DNA of 48,496 bases, taken from NCBI GenBank assembly GCA_030524545.1, contig JAUNGM010000031.1:1-48496 (forward strand), written 5' to 3'. This document shows positions 42,789 to 48,496 of this stretch, in pieces. The stretch's first letter is position 1. The number at the start of each line of letters is the position of its first letter. The translations under genes were made by a program, and so were the position numbers. The notes under the pieces were generated by a model. The model ran no database searches. It was not told where the DNA came from and saw only the letters and a program-made list of their open reading frames with translations. This stretch comes from Eubacteriales bacterium (lineage in GTDB: Bacteria; Bacillota; Clostridia; Lachnospirales; Lachnospiraceae).

Positions 42789-43205
42789 ATGTGGCAGCAG
42801 ATTTTTCTTGCCTTTATCGGCCTGAGCGCCGGAATAATCATTGCCGGAGGAGTTGTCGGCCTGCTGATCGGTCTTTCCATCATTCCACGCTACGCCGGAA
42901 TCACGCATACATCCGAACATATGCTTCTTTACGAAGATGTCACTCTTCTCGGAGCGGTATTTGGAAATATTTTTTATATGTATGAGCTGTCCCTTCCTCT
43001 TGGGACACCGTTTCTGGCACTGTATGGCTTGTTTTCCGGTATTTTCCTGGGAGGATGGATACTGTCCCTTGCGGAGATGGCGGATGTTTTCCCCATCTTT
43101 TCCAGAAGAATACGTTTTACTGAGGGAATGCCAAAAGTAATCATCTGCGTTGCACTTGGCAAAATGGCAGGCTCACTATTATTTTTCTGGAAAGCATGGC
43201 AGTAA
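42789..43205 (+). CDS. spoVAB: Stage V sporulation protein AB
   Basis: A 138-aa membrane protein with about four hydrophobic segments (FLAFIGLSAGIIIAGGVVGLL near the N-terminus). Its length, topology and position immediately before spoVAC mark it as SpoVAB, part of the inner-membrane channel that moves dipicolinic acid in the forespore. ATG 42789 has GGAGG 7 bases upstream. Here it is the first gene of the operon, because spoVAA, which normally precedes it, is at the far end. Confidence 0.9.
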   Translation: MWQQIFLAFIGLSAGIIIAGGVVGLLIGLSIIPRYAGITHTSEHMLLYEDVTLLGAVFGNIFYMYELSLPLGTPFLALYGLFSGIFLGGWILSLAEMADVFPIFSRRIRFTEGMPKVIICVALGKMAGSLLFFWKAWQ

Positions 43206-43295
43206 ATCCCTCCTCCTTTTCCCGCTATTTTCTCATTATACGGACAGGAGTGCAAAAAGTCAAAAGAATCTTATCCAAAAGAAAGGACATCATCA

Positions 43296-43766
43296 ATGGC
43301 AACAGAACAGCAGAAACAAAAGCAGAAGCAATACGAGCAGTACGTCAAAGAAATCACACCCACCCATAGCCTTCCTCTGAATATGGCAAAGGCTTTTTTT
43401 ACAGGAGGGCTGATCTGTGTATTGGGGCAGTTTATCCTGAACTTCGCAGGAAGCCAGGGAGCGGATAAGGAAATGGCCGGAAGCTGGTGTTCCCTGATCC
43501 TCATTCTTCTCAGTGTGATTCTTACAGGGCTGAATATCTATCCCAAAATCGGCAAATTCGGAGGCGCAGGAGCACTGGTTCCAATTACAGGCTTTGCCAA
43601 TTCCGTAGCAGCTTCCGCCATTGAGTTTAAAGCGGAAGGGCAGGTTTTCGGTATCGGCTGTAAAATTTTTACCATCGCAGGCCCGGTCATTCTTTATGGC
43701 ATCATGAGTTCCTGGCTGCTCGGACTTATTTACTATATTTTGAAAGTGATAGGAGTGATTGCATGA
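43296..43766 (+). CDS. spoVAC: Stage V sporulation protein AC
   Basis: A 156-aa membrane protein with a charged Gln/Lys-rich N-terminus and about four hydrophobic segments. The family signature YVKEITPTHSLPLNMAKAFFTGG and FGGAGALVPITGFANSV are present. SpoVAC forms the DPA channel and can behave as a mechanosensitive pore in Bacillus. It overlaps spoVAD by 4 bp (ATGA). Confidence 0.96.
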   Translation: MATEQQKQKQKQYEQYVKEITPTHSLPLNMAKAFFTGGLICVLGQFILNFAGSQGADKEMAGSWCSLILILLSVILTGLNIYPKIGKFGGAGALVPITGFANSVAASAIEFKAEGQVFGIGCKIFTIAGPVILYGIMSSWLLGLIYYILKVIGVIA

Positions 43767-44836
43767 ATTTACAAAAAACGCAGGGCGCAGCCAGCGTATC
43801 CTTTGGAAAACCGGTTTATATCCAAAGCGCCGCATCTATTGCAGGAAAAAAAGAAGGAGAGGGACCTCTGGGAAGCTGCTTTGATATGATCTGTGAGGAT
43901 CCTTTGTTCGGGACGGATACATGGGAGGCTGCAGAAAGCACCATGCAAAAAGAAGCGGCCACTCTCGCTATCGGCAAAGCAGGACTGAAGCCGGAGGAAA
44001 TCCGGATGGTCTTTGCAGGGGATCTTCTGGCACAGTCCATTGCTTCGTCTTTCGGAATCGCAGAAATGGGAATTCCCTTTTACGGGTTATACGGTGCCTG
44101 CTCTACCATGGGAGAATCCCTTTCCCTCGGTTCCATGGCTGTGGCTGCCGGGTATGGGGAGCACATTCTATGCGCCACTTCCAGCCATTTTGCAAGTGCA
44201 GAAAAAGAATTCCGATATCCTCTGGGATACGGATGCCAGCGTCCCCTTTCTGCCACCTGGACGGTAACAGGAAGCGGCGCCTGCGTCATCGGCAGCCAGC
44301 CGCCGTCTTTTCCGTCCAGCGGCGATGCCATCCCGCTCCGTCTGGAAAATTCCTGTGCCGCCATTACAGAAATCACCACAGGCAAGATCATTGACTATGG
44401 CTTTAAAGATTCCCTGAATATGGGCGGATGCATGGCTCCTGCAGCCTGTGATACGATTTATCAGCATCTTTATGATTTTGGACGAAGTCCCTCAGACTAC
44501 GATGCCATCATAACCGGAGATCTGGGGCTGGTAGGACAAAAAATCCTGCTGGACCTTCTGTCCGAAAAGAATATTGATATCAGCAGTGTACATCAGGACT
44601 GCGGTCTTCTGATTTTTGACAACTCTACACAGGACACCCACTCCGGAGGAAGCGGCTGCGGCTGTGCGGCTACGGTACTGTGCGCCTATCTTCTCCCAAA
44701 GGTTATTGCAGGCGAGTGGAAACGGATTCTCTTCGTTCCTACCGGAGCAATGCTTTCCAAGGTCAGCTTTAACGAGGGCGATCCTGTTTCAGGAATTGCA
44801 CATGCCATTGTCATTGAACAGGTAACTGTTTCTTAA
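43763..44836 (+). CDS. spoVAD: Stage V sporulation protein AD
   Basis: A 357-aa protein with a thiolase-like fold, which in Bacillus binds dipicolinic acid at the spore inner membrane. The sequence shows GCFDMICEDPLFGTDTWEAAES-type N-terminal motifs, GLYGACSTMGESL, RPLSATWTVTGSGACVIG and SGGSGCGCAATVL. Length is slightly above the Bacillus protein's 338. It is coupled to spoVAC by overlap and followed 25 bp later by spoVAE. Confidence 0.97.
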   Translation: MNLQKTQGAASVSFGKPVYIQSAASIAGKKEGEGPLGSCFDMICEDPLFGTDTWEAAESTMQKEAATLAIGKAGLKPEEIRMVFAGDLLAQSIASSFGIAEMGIPFYGLYGACSTMGESLSLGSMAVAAGYGEHILCATSSHFASAEKEFRYPLGYGCQRPLSATWTVTGSGACVIGSQPPSFPSSGDAIPLRLENSCAAITEITTGKIIDYGFKDSLNMGGCMAPAACDTIYQHLYDFGRSPSDYDAIITGDLGLVGQKILLDLLSEKNIDISSVHQDCGLLIFDNSTQDTHSGGSGCGCAATVLCAYLLPKVIAGEWKRILFVPTGAMLSKVSFNEGDPVSGIAHAIVIEQVTVS

Positions 44837-44861
44837 AAGAAATAGGAATGGAGGTTTTTTT

Positions 44862-45218
44862 ATGGATTATTTCAATGCCTTCTGGGTAGGAGGGCTTATC
44901 TGTGCCCTGGTTCAGATCCTGCTTGATAAAACGAAGCTTCTGCCCGGCAGGGTTATGGTGCTGCTGGTCTGCTCCGGTGCGCTCTTCAGTGCGATCGGAA
45001 TTTATCAGCCTCTCACAGATTTTGCCGGCGCAGGTGCTTCCGTACCTCTTCTCGGCTTCGGGCAGGTACTTTGGAAGGGCATGAAAAAGGCGATCGACCA
45101 GGACGGCTTTATGGGACTTTTCATGGGCGGCTTCACCGCCTGCGCAGTGGGTGTCTCCGCAGCACTGGTCTTCTCCTATATCGCAAGCTGGATCTTTAAA
45201 CCCAAAATGAAAGAATAG
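44862..45218 (+). CDS. spoVAE: Stage V sporulation protein AE (SpoVAEb type)
   Basis: A 118-aa membrane protein with about four hydrophobic segments. FWVGGLICALVQILLDKTKLLPGR and FAGAGASVPLLGFG are characteristic of SpoVAEb and related to SpoVAC. GGAGG lies 7 bases before the ATG. It belongs to the DPA channel with AC and AD. No SpoVAF gene follows. Confidence 0.95.
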   Translation: MDYFNAFWVGGLICALVQILLDKTKLLPGRVMVLLVCSGALFSAIGIYQPLTDFAGAGASVPLLGFGQVLWKGMKKAIDQDGFMGLFMGGFTACAVGVSAALVFSYIASWIFKPKMKE

Positions 45219-45332
45219 AAAGTAACTGCGAGTGCCTTACGAGTGCCTTATATGAAGCAAAGAATGTGCGAAATAACATTATCTGTGAGCTCCGTATGGC
45301 ACAAAAACCATCAGAAAAGGATAAACCCAAAT

Positions 45333-45959
45333 ATGAGCGATACATTATATCTACAATTGGATGAGAATATTGAGGTGAAACATCCGCACGTCTATCTGCA
45401 GGACATTGCCAAACTTTCCTGCAGCAATACGCAGATTCTCAATCGTCTGCGTGTCATGCCGGTCATCAATCTGGAGCCGGACAAACCCGGCCGTTATGTC
45501 ATGACTATCATGGATTTAGTAGAACTTATCCAGAAAAAAGAGCCGAATCTGGAGATCACCCCTCTTGGGCAGCCGGATTTCATCATCACCTATGACAGAG
45601 GTACTCAACCCAACCCCATCTGGCGCTGGACTAAAATAATCTTTGTGTGCCTTGCATCTTTTTTCGGAGCTGCTTTCTCCATCATGACCTTTAACACGGA
45701 CGTGGATCTTGGCAAACTTTTCGGAAACATTTACACCCAGGTGACAGGCCAGGCTTCCAGCGGCTTTACGATTCTGGAAATTTCCTATTCTATCGGCCTT
45801 GGATTAGGTGTACTGTTTTTCTTTAACCACTTCGGCAAGATGAAGATCACCTCCGACCCTACACCTATGCAGGTACAGATGCGTCTTTATGAAAATGACG
45901 TAAATACCACCATTATCGAAGATATCAACCGAAAGCAGGAGCATCAGAATCAGGCATAG
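45333..45959 (+). CDS. spoVAA: Stage V sporulation protein AA, placed last in the operon
   Basis: A 208-aa protein with a soluble N-terminal half containing VKHPHVYLQDIAKLSCSN and VMTIMDLVELIQKKEPNLEITPLGQPDFIITY, then two to three membrane segments (IIFVCLASFFGAAFSIMTF; ISYSIGLGLGVLFFFNHFG). Length and layout equal SpoVAA. It is the first gene of spoVA in Bacillus but lies after spoVAE here. ATG 45333 is chosen because the N-terminus then matches the family; AAAAGG lies about 12 bases upstream, a weak site. An 11-bp tandem duplication (GAGTGCCTTAC, 45230-45251) lies in the preceding gap. Confidence 0.85.
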   Translation: MSDTLYLQLDENIEVKHPHVYLQDIAKLSCSNTQILNRLRVMPVINLEPDKPGRYVMTIMDLVELIQKKEPNLEITPLGQPDFIITYDRGTQPNPIWRWTKIIFVCLASFFGAAFSIMTFNTDVDLGKLFGNIYTQVTGQASSGFTILEISYSIGLGLGVLFFFNHFGKMKITSDPTPMQVQMRLYENDVNTTIIEDINRKQEHQNQA

Positions 45960-46006
45960 CAGTATCGTATTTTATAGCTTTCCTGCATGCAAATTGCAGA
46001 GATTGC

Positions 46007-46035
46007 TTGCATTTCTCTCAGGTCCATGCTATAGT
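46007..46035 (+). promoter_or_regulatory. Promoter of queT
   Basis: TTGCAT (46007-46012) and TATAGT (46030-46035) are 17 bases apart. The predicted start near 46042 gives a leader of about 93 bases containing the riboswitch-like fold. Confidence 0.8.
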
Positions 46036-46060
46036 ATCAAAGGCTGAATGCCGCAAAACC

Positions 46061-46125
46061 AAGGTCTTTTAAACAATCGACCCGAGTGTTCGGGACCTTC
46101 CACTCGTAAAACAAAACTAAAGGAG
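46061..46125 (+). ncRNA. preQ1-type riboswitch candidate in the queT leader
   Basis: CGAGTG (46083-46088) and CACTCG (46101-46106) form a 6-bp stem, followed by the A-rich tail TAAAACAAAACTAAAGGAG, as in preQ1-I aptamers that end at the Shine-Dalgarno. The loop contains CCTT, which can pair with AAGG of the ribosome site in an H-type pseudoknot. A competing fold, AAGGTC/GACCTT (46061-46066 with 46094-46099) around CCCGA/TCGGG, would release the site. Downstream queT encodes a queuosine-precursor transporter. The class assignment rests on tail, topology and context; the loop is not a textbook match. Confidence 0.65.
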
Positions 46126-46134
46126 AATTCCGTT

Positions 46135-46638
46135 ATGAAAAACAAAAGCACCCTGTTTCTTGTACAGGCAGCTGTAATCGGAGCTGTTTATGTCATTCTG
46201 ACCCTGTTGTTTGCACCGTTGGGATTTGGTGAGGTACAGGTTCGATTTTCGGAGGCACTGACTGTGCTGCCCTATTTTACACCAGCTGCCATCCCCGGAT
46301 TGTTTGTAGGCTGTATTCTTGCTAATTTTCTCGGTGGATCCATTCCGATAGATATTCTTTTCGGAAGTATTGCCACTTTGATCGGAGCCGTGTTCACCTA
46401 CCGCCTTCGAGGAAACAAATGGCTGGCACCAATTCCGCCGATCATAGCAAACGTCGTGATCGTACCGTATGTACTGCATTATGGATATGGCATCAGTCTT
46501 CCGATTCCATTTATGATGCTCACTGTAGGTATCGGAGAAGTTATTTCCTGCGGAGTGATCGGAATGATTCTGCTTACTGCTCTTAGCAGATACAGCGGCT
46601 CTATCTTCGGCGGAGCACGGGCTGCTTCTGCAAAATAA
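46135..46638 (+). CDS. queT: QueT-family queuosine precursor transporter
   Basis: A 167-aa membrane protein, predicted S-component of an energy-coupling-factor transporter for preQ1 or preQ0. About five to six hydrophobic segments are present, with the family motifs GEVQVRFSEALTVLPYFTPAAIPGLFVGC and GSIPIDILFGSIATLIGA. ATG 46135 follows AGGAG by 9 bases. The frame extends upstream through the riboswitch and is not coding there. It needs an ECF core module, not in this window. Confidence 0.92.
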   Translation: MKNKSTLFLVQAAVIGAVYVILTLLFAPLGFGEVQVRFSEALTVLPYFTPAAIPGLFVGCILANFLGGSIPIDILFGSIATLIGAVFTYRLRGNKWLAPIPPIIANVVIVPYVLHYGYGISLPIPFMMLTVGIGEVISCGVIGMILLTALSRYSGSIFGGARAASAK

Positions 46639-46675
46639 AATTTTTCTGCCGCCTGCAGGGTAAGGAAGCTTTCTA

Positions 46676-46722
46676 AAAAGCGAGACTGTCGATTCACCAT
46701 CATGAACCGCAGTCTCGCTTTT
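46676..46722. terminator. Bidirectional terminator between queT and sigF
   Basis: AAAAGCGAGACTG (46676-46688) pairs perfectly with CAGTCTCGCTTTT (46710-46722) around a 21-base loop, flanked by A and T runs on both sides. It serves the convergent queT and spoIIA transcripts. Confidence 0.9.
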
Positions 46723-46776
46723 ATTTCTTCAATCAGTAAGTATTCATAACTAATACATCCTTGTGTTTTCCACCTC

Positions 46777-47493
46777 TCATCCGTACATTTTCCGGATTTT
46801 CCCCAGAATTCTCTTCTCCATTCTGGAAACCTGAACCTGAGATACCCCCAGCTCCCCGGCAATTTCCGTCTGCGTCATATCCTGAAAAAAACGCATATAG
46901 ATCAGCTGCCGTTCCCCCGTATCCAGGCTTCCAAGGATCTCCTCCAAAAAAATCCTGTTCAAAAGCTTCTCCTGCTGGTTTTCTTTTTCCGGAAGCTTGT
47001 CCATCAGGGAAATCTCCGTTCCCTCCCCCTGATAAATTGTCTTCTGAAGCGATTCCACCTCTGTTTTTGACTCCATAGCCAGAATCAGTTCCTCTATAGG
47101 CATATGCATATCCCCGGCAAGTTCCGGAATCGTCGGCTCCCTGCCTAAAATTCTCTCCAGTTCCTCCCGCCTTTTATATATTTTGTACTGATTCTCCTTC
47201 AATGAACGGCTGACTTTCAAAAGGCCGTCATCCCGAAGAAACCGTTTAATTTCGCCGGCAATCATGGGTACTGCATAAGTAGAAAATTTCACATCATAGG
47301 AAAGGTCAAACTTGTCCACAGCTTTCAAAAGGCCAATGCTTCCAATCTGAAACAGATCCTCCATTTCTGCGCCCCGTCCTGAAAATCGCCTTGCCACGCT
47401 GTAAACCAATCCTACATTTTCTTCAAACAGCATATCTCTTGCCTCTTTATCTCCCTGGTGAGCACGCCCGATCAGGGCAAGAGTATCTCCCAT
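46777..47493 (-). CDS. sigF: RNA polymerase sporulation sigma factor SigF
   Basis: A 238-aa sigma-70-family factor, the first forespore-specific sigma. Region 2 shows NVGLVYSVARRFSGRGAEMEDLFQIGSIGLLKAVDKFD and KFSTYAVPMIAGEIKRFLRDDG. Region 4 ends with the helix-turn-helix MTQTEIAGELGVSQVQVSRMEKRIL. The order spoIIAA-spoIIAB-sigF identifies it as SigF rather than SigG. GGAGG at the end of spoIIAB precedes the ATG by 5 bases. It would act upstream of the sigma-G-type promoter that drives spoVA in this window. Confidence 0.95.
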   Translation of the reverse strand: MGDTLALIGRAHQGDKEARDMLFEENVGLVYSVARRFSGRGAEMEDLFQIGSIGLLKAVDKFDLSYDVKFSTYAVPMIAGEIKRFLRDDGLLKVSRSLKENQYKIYKRREELERILGREPTIPELAGDMHMPIEELILAMESKTEVESLQKTIYQGEGTEISLMDKLPEKENQQEKLLNRIFLEEILGSLDTGERQLIYMRFFQDMTQTEIAGELGVSQVQVSRMEKRILGKIRKMYG

Positions 47494-47495
47494 TC

Positions 47496-47921
47496 TTACC
47501 TCCTGATCACTTTTTTCATGTGCACGGCAGTCCCCTTCCCCACCTGGGACTCCACGGAAACCTCATCCATAAAAGCCTCCATAAAGGTAAATCCCATTCC
47601 GGAACGGTCTTTCTCCGGTTTTGTAGTAAACATAGGTTCCATGGCTTTTTCCACATCCGGAATTCCAATCCCCTCATCCACTACATCCACAAACAATTCT
47701 CTTCCTCTCAGCCTGCAGCTGAGCTGAATCTTATGTATCTTCCCTTCATAGCCATGGATGATACAGTTCGTTACCGCTTCGGAAACTGCCGTCTTGATAT
47801 CTGCCACTTCCTCCAGCGTAGGATTGAGCTGCGTACAAAATGCCGCTACTGTCACTCTTGCGAGTCCTTCATTCACTGGTCTGCTGTCAAAGATGATTGT
47901 CATTTCATTGGTATTTTCCAT
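47496..47921 (-). CDS. spoIIAB: Anti-sigma-F factor and serine kinase SpoIIAB
   Basis: A 141-aa GHKL-fold protein that holds SigF inactive and phosphorylates SpoIIAA. The N box (AVSEAVTNCIIHGYEG), the G1 box (VDEGIGIPDVEKAMEP) and the G2 box (DRSGMGFTFMEAFMD) are all present. ATG 47921 has GGAAGGGAG about 7 bases upstream; a longer frame overlaps the spoIIAA end. It is 14 bp after spoIIAA and 2 bp before sigF. Confidence 0.96.
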   Translation of the reverse strand: MENTNEMTIIFDSRPVNEGLARVTVAAFCTQLNPTLEEVADIKTAVSEAVTNCIIHGYEGKIHKIQLSCRLRGRELFVDVVDEGIGIPDVEKAMEPMFTTKPEKDRSGMGFTFMEAFMDEVSVESQVGKGTAVHMKKVIRR

Positions 47922-47935
47922 AATATACTCCCTTC

Positions 47936-48274
47936 CTATTCTCCAATATTTCCACATGCTGATTCCTGTCTATGAATTTCCACATATCGATGTACGCCGG
48001 ACAAATGCAGCAATTTATCAATATGACCATTCACATGAACCGCCCGGATACAGCCCCCACGCATCCCAAGCGCACGGTATCTTCCCATAATCAGTCCGAT
48101 CCCGGAGCTGTCCATAAATCCCGTATTTCCAAAATCAAATATGATCATCTTTATATACGTTTTGTTCATGATTCTGTCCGATTCCTTCCGGATCATATCC
48201 GATGCCGGATGGTCCAGTTCTTTTGGAAGGAAGATGGTCAGACAAGCACCTTCTGTTTCAAACAATGGATTCAT
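47936..48274 (-). CDS. spoIIAA: Anti-anti-sigma factor SpoIIAA
   Basis: A 112-aa STAS-domain protein whose dephosphorylated form binds SpoIIAB and frees SigF in the forespore. The phosphorylation site is in FGNTGFMDSSGIGLIMGRYR. GGGGAG lies 7 bases before the ATG. It is the first gene of spoIIA; a promoter could not be fixed in the AT-rich upstream sequence. Confidence 0.96.
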   Translation of the reverse strand: MNPLFETEGACLTIFLPKELDHPASDMIRKESDRIMNKTYIKMIIFDFGNTGFMDSSGIGLIMGRYRALGMRGGCIRAVHVNGHIDKLLHLSGVHRYVEIHRQESACGNIGE

Positions 48275-48450
48275 AGATATTCTCCCCTCATTTTTCGTTT
48301 TATTTTTATTTCGTTCTTATACCTATTTTTGCCAATTCCAGCCGGATTATACCGAGTATTCGACCTTTTTCCTGCTATTTCTTCCTTGAGGATCCAGATT
48401 CATGATTCCGATTCATACCATCGTGTTTTTCCGGAATCTCTATAACAAAA

Positions 48451-48465
48451 ATGTGCTTCGCACAT
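48451..48465 (-). terminator. Possible terminator of a gene beyond the right window edge
   Basis: ATGTGC and GCACAT form a 6-bp stem with a 3-base loop; on the minus strand it is followed by TTTTGTT. The rest of 48275-48496 shows no gene; it is the upstream region of spoIIAA. Confidence 0.5.
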
Positions 48466-48496
48466 CCTCGCGGTTTCCATTTCTTCCAAAGAAGCA

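Noticed and set aside
48355-48390. Sigma-H promoter for spoIIA
   Set aside because: An AGGA and a GTCGAAT are present, but 15 bases lie between the boxes instead of 11-12, and the first box is poor.
1-48496. CRISPR arrays, prophage, rRNA genes or complete insertion sequences
   Set aside because: No regularly spaced repeats, phage structural genes, rRNA segments or transposase genes were seen anywhere in the window.

Overview
The window looks like a chromosomal segment of a spore-forming, anaerobic Clostridia of the Lachnospiraceae type. This rests on moderate GC, strong GGAGG ribosome sites, a rubredoxin, MurT/GatD, a single-chain PurL of about 1266 aa, an L17 protein of 178 aa with an internal insert, and spoIIA and spoVA genes. 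The genus cannot be fixed from sequence alone. The window starts inside a tRNA-Val gene and ends just upstream of spoIIAA.

Layout. 1-14.5 kb is a mixed housekeeping region: purL with a divergent LysR regulator; csoR-like and mrp genes; xpt; a WYL-type regulator with an orphan sugar-binding lipoprotein; rubredoxin; murT-gatD; a membrane-anchored GDPD protein; and an orphan LytTR response regulator whose ribosome site is a run of nine G. 14.6-36.1 kb is the S10-spc-alpha ribosomal protein supercluster, read on the minus strand from rpsJ to rplQ. It has a consensus promoter and a long structured leader before rpsJ. The cluster is interrupted between infA and rpmJ by about 4.6 kb holding hflK-hflC, a divergent MATE transporter, a MITE-like element, a tandem repeat and a dispersed hairpin. 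The alpha part downstream has its own promoter. 36.2-42.5 kb holds a membrane protein resembling a degenerate signal peptidase, a divergent PAP2 phosphatase, the murB-rapZ-whiA-crh operon, and tcdA. 42.7-48.3 kb is a sporulation block: a sigma-G-type promoter driving spoVAB-AC-AD-AE with spoVAA placed last, then queT behind a preQ1-type leader, then spoIIAA-spoIIAB-sigF converging on it.

Most notable: the 5' leader of hflK-hflC matches the yybP-ykoY manganese riboswitch. The closing strand of the aptamer overlaps the 5' arm of an intrinsic terminator, and a consensus promoter sits just upstream. Manganese control of HflK/HflC is not a standard assignment for this RNA class. Other RNA-level signals are the queT leader pseudoknot, a multi-stem spacer between secY and adk, a multibranched spacer between rplW and rplB, and hairpin-rich spacers around rpsN.

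Limits: gene calls rest on reading the translations and start contexts. No alignment, folding program or database search was run.
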